A stretch of 64,000 bases of DNA from Streptomyces sp. 71268 (GTDB taxonomy: Bacteria; Actinomycetota; Actinomycetes; Streptomycetales; Streptomycetaceae). The stretch's first letter is position 1, and every line of letters begins with the position of its first letter. Shown one piece after another: positions 24,461 to 32,087 of this stretch. The stretch spans positions 2,387,001 to 2,451,000 of the forward strand of contig NZ_CP114200.1 in assembly GCF_029392895.1 (NCBI RefSeq). The letters are read 5' to 3'. Below the pieces are notes generated by a model that did no database searches, had not been told where the DNA came from, and saw only the letters and a list, made by a program, of their open reading frames with translations. A program made the position numbers and the translations under genes.

Positions 24461-25312
24461 TCAGTCGTGCGGGTAGAAGCCCCGGCCGCTCTTGCGGCCG
24501 ATGTCGCCCGCGTCGACCATGCGGCGCATGATCTCCGGCGGGGCGAACTTCTCGTCCTGCGACTCGGTGTAGATGTTGTCGGTGGCGTGCAACAGGATGT
24601 CCACGCCGGTGAGGTCGGCGGTGGCCAGCGGTCCCATCGCGTGGCCGAAGCCGAGCTTGCAGGCGATGTCGATGTCCTCGGCGCTGGCCACGCCGGACTC
24701 GTACAACTTGGCCGCCTCGACGACGAGCGCCGAGATGAGGCGGGTGGTGACGAAGCCGGCCACGTCGCGGTTGACGACCACGCAGGTCTTGCCGATGCCC
24801 TCGGCGAACTCGCGGGCGGCGGCGAGGGTTTCGTCGCTGGTCTTGTAGCCGCGTACGAGTTCGCACAGCGCCATCAGCGGGACCGGGGAGAAGAAGTGGG
24901 TGCCCACGACCCGCTCCGGGCGCGAGGTCGCCGCGGCGATCTTGGTGATCGGGATGGCCGAGGTGTTGGAGGCGAGGATCGTCTCGTCCCCCACCAGGCC
25001 GTCGAGGGTCGCGAAGATCTCGCGCTTGACCTCGATCTTCTCGAAGACGGCCTCGACCACGATGTCCGCGTCGGCGGCGGCGTCCAGGTCGGTGGTGGTG
25101 GTGATGCGGGCCAGCGCCCGCTCGGCGTCCTCGGCCGTCAGCTTGCCCTTGGAGACGAACTTCGCGTACGACGCCTCGATGCCGTCCTTGCCGCGCGCCA
25201 GAGCGGCGTCCGTCACGTCGCGCAGAACGACGTCCCAGCCCGCCTGGGCCGAGACCTGAGCGATACCGGACCCCATCAGTCCGGCCCCGATGACGGCGAG
25301 CTTCTTGGCCAC
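24461..25312 (-). CDS. 3-hydroxybutyryl-CoA dehydrogenase
   Basis: 283 residues from GTG 25312 (AKKLAVIGAGLMGSG), preceded by GGGAGA. The N-terminal Rossmann fold has GAGLMGSGIAQ for NAD(P). Active-site elements are ASNTSAIPI, GTHFFSPVPLMALCE (catalytic His) and the C-terminal helical domain (VAGFVTTRLISALVVEA, FGHAMGPLATADLTG). The length is right for the monofunctional enzyme. It reduces acetoacetyl-CoA to 3-hydroxybutyryl-CoA or works in beta-oxidation, and could act with the thiolase at 5871. In Streptomyces it also leads towards butyryl-CoA and the ethylmalonyl-CoA route. Confidence 0.95.
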   Translation of the reverse strand: MAKKLAVIGAGLMGSGIAQVSAQAGWDVVLRDVTDAALARGKDGIEASYAKFVSKGKLTAEDAERALARITTTTDLDAAADADIVVEAVFEKIEVKREIFATLDGLVGDETILASNTSAIPITKIAAATSRPERVVGTHFFSPVPLMALCELVRGYKTSDETLAAAREFAEGIGKTCVVVNRDVAGFVTTRLISALVVEAAKLYESGVASAEDIDIACKLGFGHAMGPLATADLTGVDILLHATDNIYTESQDEKFAPPEIMRRMVDAGDIGRKSGRGFYPHD

Positions 25313-25461
25313 TGCGTCTCCCTTACCTGCCGGGGGCCACGGCGCCCCCACCACACTGGATTTTTCGGCTTTGAGGCGGACCTTAGCGGGCGTCAGGGCC
25401 CCGGGGGCAGGGGAAGAGATGCGCGTCACGTCTCACATGACGGACCTCACACCGCCGGCGG

Positions 25462-26103
25462 TCACGGAGCCGGGCGCACCGCGTAGTTGAGGACGCGCTC
25501 GCTCAGCAGGTCCTCCATCTCGTCCAGCAGGCCGAGCGCCTCGCGCGAGACCTCGGCGACCTCGCCGCCGGCCATCATCCGGCGGCCGACGAAGCCCATC
25601 AGGGTGCCCTGCACCCAGGCGAGCTGACCGCCCACCAGCGCCGGCAGCGGGTCGTCGGCGGTGGCGCCGGTCTCCTCGCGCAGGACGTTCTCCACCTCCT
25701 CGACCACCTCCTGCTGGAGGTACCAAAGCCGCGCCTTGAGGGCGTGGGCGTCCTGGATGACCCGCATGAACTGGCTGTAGCCGGTGAACAGCCCGATGGC
25801 GGGCGAGGCGGTCTCGACCTCCACCGTGAACTGGCGCAGCACGCTGCGCGCGGCGGACTCCCCCACCTCGCGACCGCGCACGTAGCGCGGCAGCCGGTCC
25901 ACCACGCCCGCGCCGCGGTCGAAGAACAGGTCCTCCTTGGCCGGGAAGTAGTTGTAGACGGTGTTGACCGACACGTTCGCCGCGTCGGCGATCTCCGCGA
26001 TGGTCACCGCGTCGAAGCCGCGCTCCAGGAAGAGCCCGGTGGCCACGTCCGAGATGTGCTGCCGCGTCTGCCGCTTCTTCCGCTCCCTGAGCCCCTCAGC
26101 CAT
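25462..26103 (-). CDS. TetR-family transcriptional repressor
   Basis: 213 residues. The N-terminal helix-turn-helix is classical (RQHISDVATGLFLERGFDAVTIAEIADAANVSVNTVYNYFPAKEDLF); the remaining helical part forms the ligand and dimer domain. It is divergent from an ABC exporter, with a near-palindrome at 26129-26148 in the 80-bp gap. This is the usual layout of a drug-responsive TetR repressor that controls its neighbouring exporter. Ligand unknown. Confidence 0.95.
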   Translation of the reverse strand: MAEGLRERKKRQTRQHISDVATGLFLERGFDAVTIAEIADAANVSVNTVYNYFPAKEDLFFDRGAGVVDRLPRYVRGREVGESAARSVLRQFTVEVETASPAIGLFTGYSQFMRVIQDAHALKARLWYLQQEVVEEVENVLREETGATADDPLPALVGGQLAWVQGTLMGFVGRRMMAGGEVAEVSREALGLLDEMEDLLSERVLNYAVRPAP

Positions 26104-26128
26104 GCCCCCATCGTAAGCCTGGCTGGAT

Positions 26129-26148
26129 ACTCACCAAACTTGGAGTGA
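26129..26148. promoter_or_regulatory. Candidate TetR operator
   Basis: ACTCACCAAACTTGGAGTGA has the dyad CCAA-AC-TTGG with imperfect outer arms. It lies between the divergent TetR and exporter genes, 25 bp from the repressor start and 35 bp from the chosen ATPase start. The base composition around it is unusually AT-rich for this genome, as expected of a promoter. Confidence 0.55.
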
Positions 26149-26183
26149 TTGCAAAATTTAAGGGACTCTGTTTTTCTGTGGGC

Positions 26184-26984
26184 ATGGCAATCATCAGCAC
26201 GGTCGGCCTCGCCCGGACGTTCACCACCCCCAAGGGCCCGGTGGCGGCCGTACGGGGCATCGACCTGACCGTGAGCCCCGGCGAGATCGTCGGCCTCCTC
26301 GGGCCCAACGGCGCCGGCAAGACCACCACGCTGCGCATGCTCACCACGCTCCTGCCGCCCACCGGCGGCGCCGCCACCGTCGCCGGCCGCGACCTGGTCC
26401 GCGACCCGGCCGGAGTACGGCGCGCGAGCGGATACATCGCCCAGTCGGGTGGCGTCGATCCGAACCTGACGGTCCGCGAGGAACTGGTCACCCAGGGCCG
26501 GCTCTACCGTCTGCCCCGGGCCGAAGCGGTCGCGCGGGCCGCCGAGTTGGCCGCCGACCTGGGCCTCACCGACCTGCTCGACCGCAAGGCCGGCGCCCTC
26601 TCCGGCGGGCAGCGGCGACGCCTGGACATCGCGATGGGCCTCACGCACCGGCCGGCGGTGCTCTTCCTGGACGAGCCGACGACCGGTCTCGACCCCGGCA
26701 GCCGCGCCGACCTGTGGGAGCTGGTGCGCCGGGTGCGTACGGAGCACGGCACCACCGTCGTCCTCACCACGCACTACCTGGACGAGGCCGACGCGCTCGC
26801 CGACCGGCTGGTCATCGTGGACCGTGGCGTGGTGGTGGCCGACGGCACCCCACGCGACCTCAAGCAGCGCCACACGGGCTCGCCCGACGCCACGCTCCAG
26901 GACACCTTCCTGGCCATCACCGGGCACGGCATCGCCCCCGACGCCCCCGACCTCCCCACGGCGACGGCCTCCACCACCGCCTGA
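26184..26984 (+). CDS. ABC exporter ATP-binding protein (DrrA-like)
   Basis: 266 residues from ATG 26184 (MAIISTVGLART). A GTG at 26145 in the same frame would fall inside the candidate operator and has no ribosome site. Walker A GPNGAGKTT, signature LSGGQRRRLDIAMGL, Walker B VLFLDEPTTGLDPGSR, H-loop LTTHYLDEAD. This is the DrrA/daunorubicin-resistance subfamily. The permease follows after a 189-bp gap that contains a low-complexity CCTGAGCC tract, longer than normal for such a pair. Confidence 0.95.
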   Translation: MAIISTVGLARTFTTPKGPVAAVRGIDLTVSPGEIVGLLGPNGAGKTTTLRMLTTLLPPTGGAATVAGRDLVRDPAGVRRASGYIAQSGGVDPNLTVREELVTQGRLYRLPRAEAVARAAELAADLGLTDLLDRKAGALSGGQRRRLDIAMGLTHRPAVLFLDEPTTGLDPGSRADLWELVRRVRTEHGTTVVLTTHYLDEADALADRLVIVDRGVVVADGTPRDLKQRHTGSPDATLQDTFLAITGHGIAPDAPDLPTATASTTA

Positions 26985-27105
26985 GCCGCCTGGCCCCACC
27001 TGAGCCGCCTGGCCCGCCCGACCTGCCTGAGCCGTCTGGCCCCTCTGGCCCCACCTGAGCCACCTGAGCCACCTGGCCCATCTGAACCCGGCCGGCCCAC
27101 CTGAC
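26980..27105. repeat. Low-complexity CCTGAGCC/CCTGGCCC tract
   Basis: It begins over the stop codon of the ATPase gene and runs as imperfect 9- to 19-bp units (CCTGAGCCG, CCTGGCCCCA, CCTGAGCCA). In one frame it would encode PEPPGP-like peptide, but every frame on this strand is closed early. Confidence 0.6.
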
Positions 27106-27173
27106 CCGGTCCGCCCATCGACCCCGGCCGGCCCGCACCCGACCCACCTCACCTCCGCGAGGAGCGCCCACCC

Positions 27174-27941
27174 ATGGCCGCCACCCTGTCCGCCCTGTGC
27201 TCGGACACCGCGTTGATCTTCAGCCGGTACGCCCGACAGACCCTGCGTTCCCGGTTCCAGATGCTCTTCGGCATCCTGATGCCGCTGCTCTACCTCCTCT
27301 TCTTCGGCCCGCTGCTCACCGACCTGCCGCTGGGCTCCAAGGGCGACTCCTGGCAGGTGCTCGTACCCGGACTGCTGCTCCAACTCGGCCTCTTCGGCGC
27401 CTCGTTCGCCGGCTTCGCGGTGCTCATCGAGAAGCAGAGCGGCGTGCTGGAGCGGATGCGGGTGACGCCGGTGAGCCGGCTCGCGCTGCTGCTCGGCCGG
27501 GTGCTGCGGGACGCGGCCGTGTTCGTCTTCCAGGCCGTGCTGCTGGTGCTCGCCGCGCTGGTGATGGGGCTGCGCGCACCGGTCGGCGGCGTGCTGATCG
27601 GCCTGGCGTTCGTGGCCCTGCTGACCGTGTCGCTGGCCTCGCTGTCGTACGCGTTGGCCCTCAGGGTCAACACGCCGCAGGAGTTCGGGCCCACCATCAA
27701 CGCGCTGACCATGCCCGCGATGCTGCTGTCCGGGCTGATGCTGCCGATGACGCTGGCCCCGGGCTGGCTGGACGTGCTCTCCCACCTCATACCGTTCCGC
27801 TATCTGGTGGACGCGGTGCGGGCGGCGTTCGTCGGCGACTTCGTCAGCTCGCAGATGCTCTACGGGACGCTGGTGGGCGCCGCCCTCTCGGTCATCGCCG
27901 TGACCATCGGCACCCGGGTGTTCACCTCCGCCGGCGCCTGA
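27174..27941 (+). CDS. ABC-2-type permease (DrrB-like)
   Basis: 255 residues with six membrane segments and the ABC-2 pattern: RSRFQMLFGILMPLLYLLFF at the start, SGVLERMRVTPVSRLALLLG in the loop, LSGLMLPMTLAP near the end, typical of drug exporters. It is the membrane partner of the ATPase at 26184 and probably under the TetR repressor. AGGAG lies 8 nt before the ATG. Confidence 0.94.
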   Translation: MAATLSALCSDTALIFSRYARQTLRSRFQMLFGILMPLLYLLFFGPLLTDLPLGSKGDSWQVLVPGLLLQLGLFGASFAGFAVLIEKQSGVLERMRVTPVSRLALLLGRVLRDAAVFVFQAVLLVLAALVMGLRAPVGGVLIGLAFVALLTVSLASLSYALALRVNTPQEFGPTINALTMPAMLLSGLMLPMTLAPGWLDVLSHLIPFRYLVDAVRAAFVGDFVSSQMLYGTLVGAALSVIAVTIGTRVFTSAGA

Positions 27942-27961
27942 CCGGTGGTTAGGCTCGCCCC

Positions 27962-28549
27962 ATGGTCAATCTGACGCGCATCTACACCCGCACCGGCGAC
28001 AAGGGCACGACCGCGCTCGGCGACATGAGCCGCACCGCCAAGACCGACGTCCGCATCGCGGCCTACGCCGACGCCAACGAGGCCAACGCCGCCATCGGCG
28101 TGGCCATCGCCCTCGGCTCGCTCCCCGCCGAGCTGGTACGCGTACTCGTACGCGTCCAGAACGACCTCTTCGACGTGGGCGCCGACCTGTCCACACCGGT
28201 CGTGGAGAACCCGGAGTTCCCGCCGCTGCGGGTCGAGCAGTCCTACATCGACCAGTTGGAGGCGGACTGCGACACCTTCCTGGCCGACCTCGACAAGTTG
28301 CGCAGCTTCATCCTGCCGGGCGGCACGCCGGGCGCCGCGCTGCTGCACCAGGCGTGCACGGTGGTGCGGCGCGCGGAGCGCTCCACCTGGGCGGCGATCG
28401 AGGAACACGGCGTCGCCGATGAGGGCGGCAGCATGAACCCGCTCACCGCGACGTACCTCAACCGCCTCTCCGACCTGCTGTTCATCCTGGCCCGCACCGC
28501 GAACAAGGAGACCGGCGACGTGCTCTGGGTCCCCGGCGGCGAACGCTGA
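27962..28549 (+). CDS. PduO-type cob(I)alamin adenosyltransferase
   Basis: 195 residues. The ATP-binding signature TRTGDKGTTALGDMSRTAKTD at the start is split here as TRTGDKG and SRTAKTD; the later motif VVRRAERSTWA and NRLSDLLFILAR are also diagnostic. The enzyme transfers adenosine from ATP to cob(I)alamin, making the cofactor of methylmalonyl-CoA mutase, which MeaB (4824) services. It follows the permease after only 20 bp, so it may be co-transcribed, though no functional link to the exporter is evident. Confidence 0.96.
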   Translation: MVNLTRIYTRTGDKGTTALGDMSRTAKTDVRIAAYADANEANAAIGVAIALGSLPAELVRVLVRVQNDLFDVGADLSTPVVENPEFPPLRVEQSYIDQLEADCDTFLADLDKLRSFILPGGTPGAALLHQACTVVRRAERSTWAAIEEHGVADEGGSMNPLTATYLNRLSDLLFILARTANKETGDVLWVPGGER

Positions 28550-28731
28550 GGGCCCCGCCCCACGGCCCCGCGCGCCCCGCGAGCCCCGGGGGAGGGCCGT
28601 AGCGGACGGGGCGCGGGCGAGGGGCCGTACGGGGCGGGGCGGCTGATGGGCACCGGTCGGGGCGGGGCGGATCGCGCTCCCGCCGCCCCACCGTCGCGCC
28701 GGGCGGGCCCAGCGGCCGGGCGGCCGGCCGC

Positions 28732-29427
28732 TCAGCGGTCGCGGTGCGTCGCGCGCTCGACCGCCTGCTGCCAGGCGGGGCGCCGCTCGACGCCGGGCTC
28801 GGCGTCGACGCCGTAACCACCGCCGCCGCTGTTGCCGGCCGCGCCCTCGGGGGCACCGTCGACGGGACCGTCGGGGGCGCTGCCGGCCGGACCCGCGGGG
28901 TCCTTTTTCGGCCACAGCGTGTACGACAGCGCGACCAGCAGCCAGATGCCGACCACCATGCCCATCGGCGCCTGCGTGTCGCGCAGGGCCGCCGTGCGGT
29001 CCGGGTCGTCGACGTACCAGACAGCCAGTTGGAGCAGCCCGGCCGCGATGCCCGCGCCCAGCGCCGTGCGCAGCCACATCTTCCACTCGTGCGCGGCCCG
29101 CGCCATTCCGTACTTCGGCGGCTTGACCGGCTTCGGCCCGCCCGCGAAGCGGTACGCGAACTGCCGGTCGGCCCACTTCATCGTGTAGTGGCCGTAGGCG
29201 ACGGAGAAGCCGATGTACAGGGCGGCCAGGCCGTGCCTGGTACCCGCGGTGGCGCCGTTGCGCAGGTCGATCACCGTGGCGACGAGCAGCATGAGTTCGA
29301 GCACCGGCTCGCACATCAGGATCGCGGCCCCGGCGCGCGGCCGCCGCAGCAGGTAGCGCACGCTCAGGCCGCCGACCAGCAGTACCCAGAAGCCGACCTC
29401 GGCGATGACGATCATCGTGACGATCAC
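28732..29427 (-). CDS. Membrane protein of unknown function
   Basis: 231 residues from GTG 29427, chosen because AGGAGGT lies 7 nt upstream; the much longer open frame upstream is not coding. Membrane segments: VIVTMIVIAEVGFWVLLVGG, ILMCEPVLELMLLVATVI, LAALYIGFSVAYGHYTMKW, ALGAGIAAGLLQLAVWYV, MGMVVGIWLLVALSYTLW. The C-terminal 55 residues are Gly/Ala/Asp-rich and cytosolic. I recognise no catalytic motif. It resembles small actinobacterial membrane proteins often named only as such. It diverges from the kinase at 29623. Confidence 0.75.
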   Translation of the reverse strand: MIVTMIVIAEVGFWVLLVGGLSVRYLLRRPRAGAAILMCEPVLELMLLVATVIDLRNGATAGTRHGLAALYIGFSVAYGHYTMKWADRQFAYRFAGGPKPVKPPKYGMARAAHEWKMWLRTALGAGIAAGLLQLAVWYVDDPDRTAALRDTQAPMGMVVGIWLLVALSYTLWPKKDPAGPAGSAPDGPVDGAPEGAAGNSGGGGYGVDAEPGVERRPAWQQAVERATHRDR

Positions 29428-29622
29428 GGCAGCGACCTCCTTTTCCGGTCTCAGGGCCCGGTGACGTGATCCCGGGCCACTCCCCCAGACTCCCCGCCCG
29501 CCGGGCCGCGCGCGTCGTCGCCGCTGACGAGAGGGCGCTGCATCCTTCGATGTACCCGCCCCGGCCGCACCCGCGACCGTCAGCGGACGCCGGGCCGGTG
29601 ACCTGCGTGTTGTGATGGAGAC

Positions 29623-31053
29623 ATGCCCCGCAGCCGGTCCCCGTTCCGCCCGCACGAGCACGACGTGCTGTTCAGCGTCGGCGGGCTGCTCTGCGGGCTC
29701 CTGCTCTACGCGCTCGACCTGCGCAACAGCCCCGCCGCCTACGGGCTGCCGGGTTGGCTGTCGCTGGTGGCGCTGTTCGTGATGTCCGGGGCCGAGTTGC
29801 TGCGGCGTACGGCCCCGCAGCTCGGCCTCACCATCGCCACCTGCGCCCTCGCGCTCGACATCCTCGGTGGCACGCTGGTGACCACGGTGCTGATGTTCAC
29901 GGACCTGGTGTACGCGGCCGTGCTGTACGGCTCGCCGCAGGCGGCCCGCCGCATCCCGCGCGACTGCTACCTGATCACGGCGCTGATCACGGTCGGCACC
30001 CTCGTCGGCTTCCGGGACTCGGCCGCCCTGCTGCTCGGCTTCGCCACCGCGATGATCACCATCGTCCCCGCCTGGACCGGCGCGATCATCCGCACGCACC
30101 GCGAGGCCGCCCAGGCGGCCCGCCTCGAAGCCGAGCGCACCGCGCTCCTCGCCGAGCTCGACCGCCGCGAGGCCGTCGCCGCCGAGCGCGCCCGGATGGC
30201 CCGCGAACTGCACGACATGGTCGCCGGCCACCTGTCGGCCATCGCCATCCACTCCACGGCCGCCCTCTCGCTCGGCGACCCCAAGGCGACCCACGAGGCG
30301 CTCGGCGTGATCCGCGAGAACAGCGTGCAGGGGCTGGCCGAAATGCGTCGGCTGATCGGGCTGCTGCGCGACGCCAGCGGTGACGCGGAACCCACCGCCG
30401 TACCCACCCTCGACGGCCTGTCGACACTGCTCGCCCGGGCCGAGCGGATCGGCGCGGACAACGACCTGTCGTTCGCGCTCCACGACGAACGCGGGGCGGA
30501 CCCGGCGCGCCCCGACCCGACACGGTCCGAACAGGCCGGACCCGACCCGGCACGCGCCGCCGACCCCGACGCCGCCCGCCCCACGACCGCCGACCTCTCG
30601 CCGGCCGCCGGCCCCCTTCCGGCCGCCGACCTCCCTGCGCCCACCGCCGAGCGCACCGGGTCGAGCGCCGCCCCGGGCCTCGCTCCGAACGCCGGGGCGG
30701 ACGCCGCGCCGGCCGCCGGCGCGGACGCGCGCGCCCTGCCCGCGCCGGTCGAGCTGGCCGCGTACCGCATCGTGCAGGAGGCGGTGACGAACGCGCTCAA
30801 GCACGCCGGCCCCGGCCAGGTGCGCGTGCGGCTGAGCCGCGCGGAGCGCGGGGCACTGCGGGTCGAGGTGGTCAGCCCGCTGGGCGACCGTGGCGGCCCC
30901 CGCGCGCCGGGCTCCGGCACCGGGTTGGTCGGCATGCGCGAGCGCGCGACGCTGCTCGGCGGCGAGTTCGAGGCGGGCCCGGAGTCGGCCGGCCGGGACA
31001 GGATCTGGCGAGTACGGGCCGTACTGCCGGTGGACGAGGAGACACGCCCATGA
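29623..31053 (+). CDS. NarL-type sensor histidine kinase with HATPase insert
   Basis: 476 residues. Four to five membrane segments occupy 20-155 with short loops, so the sensor is intramembrane. HisKA_3 DHp: phospho-acceptor H197 in ARMARELHDMVAGHLSA. The HATPase N box is at 386-395 (EAVTNALKHA), and the G box is GTGLVGMRERATLLGG. Between the start of the HATPase (LSFALHDERG) and the N box lies a low-complexity Ala/Pro/Asp insert of about 83 residues (289-371), unusual inside a catalytic domain. It overlaps the response-regulator gene by 4 bp (ATGA). Confidence 0.94.
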   Translation: MPRSRSPFRPHEHDVLFSVGGLLCGLLLYALDLRNSPAAYGLPGWLSLVALFVMSGAELLRRTAPQLGLTIATCALALDILGGTLVTTVLMFTDLVYAAVLYGSPQAARRIPRDCYLITALITVGTLVGFRDSAALLLGFATAMITIVPAWTGAIIRTHREAAQAARLEAERTALLAELDRREAVAAERARMARELHDMVAGHLSAIAIHSTAALSLGDPKATHEALGVIRENSVQGLAEMRRLIGLLRDASGDAEPTAVPTLDGLSTLLARAERIGADNDLSFALHDERGADPARPDPTRSEQAGPDPARAADPDAARPTTADLSPAAGPLPAADLPAPTAERTGSSAAPGLAPNAGADAAPAAGADARALPAPVELAAYRIVQEAVTNALKHAGPGQVRVRLSRAERGALRVEVVSPLGDRGGPRAPGSGTGLVGMRERATLLGGEFEAGPESAGRDRIWRVRAVLPVDEETRP

Positions 31054-31895
31054 CCCAACCCAGCGACGCACCCGCCACGACGGCGCCGACGGACCCCACG
31101 GGGGCGACCGGTCGGCCAGCCCCGACGGGCGCCCCCGGGCCCACCGCCGGCGCGGTCGCCGACCCCAGGACCGCCACGGGTACCGGGTCGGCGACCGCCA
31201 CGGGTGCCGACGCGGATGCCGCCGAGCCCGTCCGGGTGTTGGTGGCAGAGGACCAGACCTCCGTACGCGCCGGCCTGGTGCTGATCCTGCGGTCCGCACC
31301 CGACCTGCGGGTGGTCGGCGAGGCGGCCGACGGCGAACAGGCCGTGGCCCTGGCCCGCGAGCTGCGCCCCGACGTGGTGCTGATGGACGTGCAGATGCCA
31401 CGCCTTGACGGCGTCTCGGCCACCGGCCAGATCGTCGCCGACGGCCTGGCCGACGTGCTCGTCCTGACCACCTTCGACCTGGACGAGTACGTGTTCGGCG
31501 CGCTGCGCGCGGGCGCGGCGGGCTTCCTCCTCAAGGACAGCGAGGCGACCGAACTCCTGGCCGCGGTACGCACGGTGGCCCGTGGCGAGGGACTGATCGC
31601 CCCGGCGGTGACCCGGCGGCTGATCCACGAGTTCGGCCGGGTGCGGCCGCCCGAGCCGGTCAGCGGGCCCGGCACCGACCTCCTGGAGACGCTGACCCGG
31701 CGGGAGCGCGAGGTGTTGGGCGCGCTCGGCGAGGGGCTGTCGAACGCGGAGATCGCCACCCGCCTGACGATGGCGGAGGCTACGGTGAAGACGCACGTGA
31801 GCCGGTTGCTGGCGAAACTGGAGCTGCGCAGCCGGGTGCAGGCCGCGGTACTGGCGCAGGAGTGGGGCGTGAGCGCTCCCCCGCGACGGCCGTAA
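31050..31895 (+). CDS. NarL/LuxR-type response regulator
   Basis: 281 residues from ATG 31050. The first 63 residues are Ala/Thr/Pro/Gly-rich (PTGATGRPAPTGAPG), followed by a normal receiver domain: LVAEDQTSVRAGL acidic pocket, phospho-acceptor in VVLMDVQMPRLDG, LTTFDLDEYV, and KDSEATELLAAVR. The C-terminal GerE/LuxR helix-turn-helix is LTRREREVLGALGEGLSNAE to VKTHVSRLLAKL. The extension is unusual, and the true start could be later, but the ATGA overlap supports this one. It is coupled to the kinase; the targets are unknown. Confidence 0.93.
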   Translation: MTQPSDAPATTAPTDPTGATGRPAPTGAPGPTAGAVADPRTATGTGSATATGADADAAEPVRVLVAEDQTSVRAGLVLILRSAPDLRVVGEAADGEQAVALARELRPDVVLMDVQMPRLDGVSATGQIVADGLADVLVLTTFDLDEYVFGALRAGAAGFLLKDSEATELLAAVRTVARGEGLIAPAVTRRLIHEFGRVRPPEPVSGPGTDLLETLTRREREVLGALGEGLSNAEIATRLTMAEATVKTHVSRLLAKLELRSRVQAAVLAQEWGVSAPPRRP

Positions 31896-31917
31896 CCGGA
31901 ATCCTCCAATCTCACTT

Positions 31918-31960
31918 TGGTCCAGACCTATTGACCCAGTGGTCCAGACCTCCTTACGCT
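31918..31960 (+). promoter_or_regulatory. Chitinase promoter with chi direct repeats
   Basis: Two perfect 12-bp copies of TGGTCCAGACCT (31918-31929 and 31940-31951) flank a -35 TTGACC at 31931; an 18-bp spacer leads to TACGCT (31955-31960). This exact arrangement is the known control element of Streptomyces chitinase genes, required for chitin induction and glucose repression. Confidence 0.9.
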
Positions 31961-32087
31961 CCCTTCACATCTTTGGTGAGCGTGTCATGACAATGACGGC
32001 TTACCGGGCGGCGCACGTTTCGCGAAGATCTCAGCCCGATATCCGGACGACCCCCCATCCGGACCCGAGTATCCAGGAGCCCCTGCA

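Noticed and set aside
26145..26183. Alternative GTG start of the DrrA-like ATPase
   Set aside because: It lies within the candidate operator, has no ribosome site, and adds residues unlike the family.
29428..31401. Leftward extension of the membrane-protein frame at 28732
   Set aside because: It runs through the histidine kinase gene in antisense; the AGGAGGT at GTG 29427 fixes the real start.
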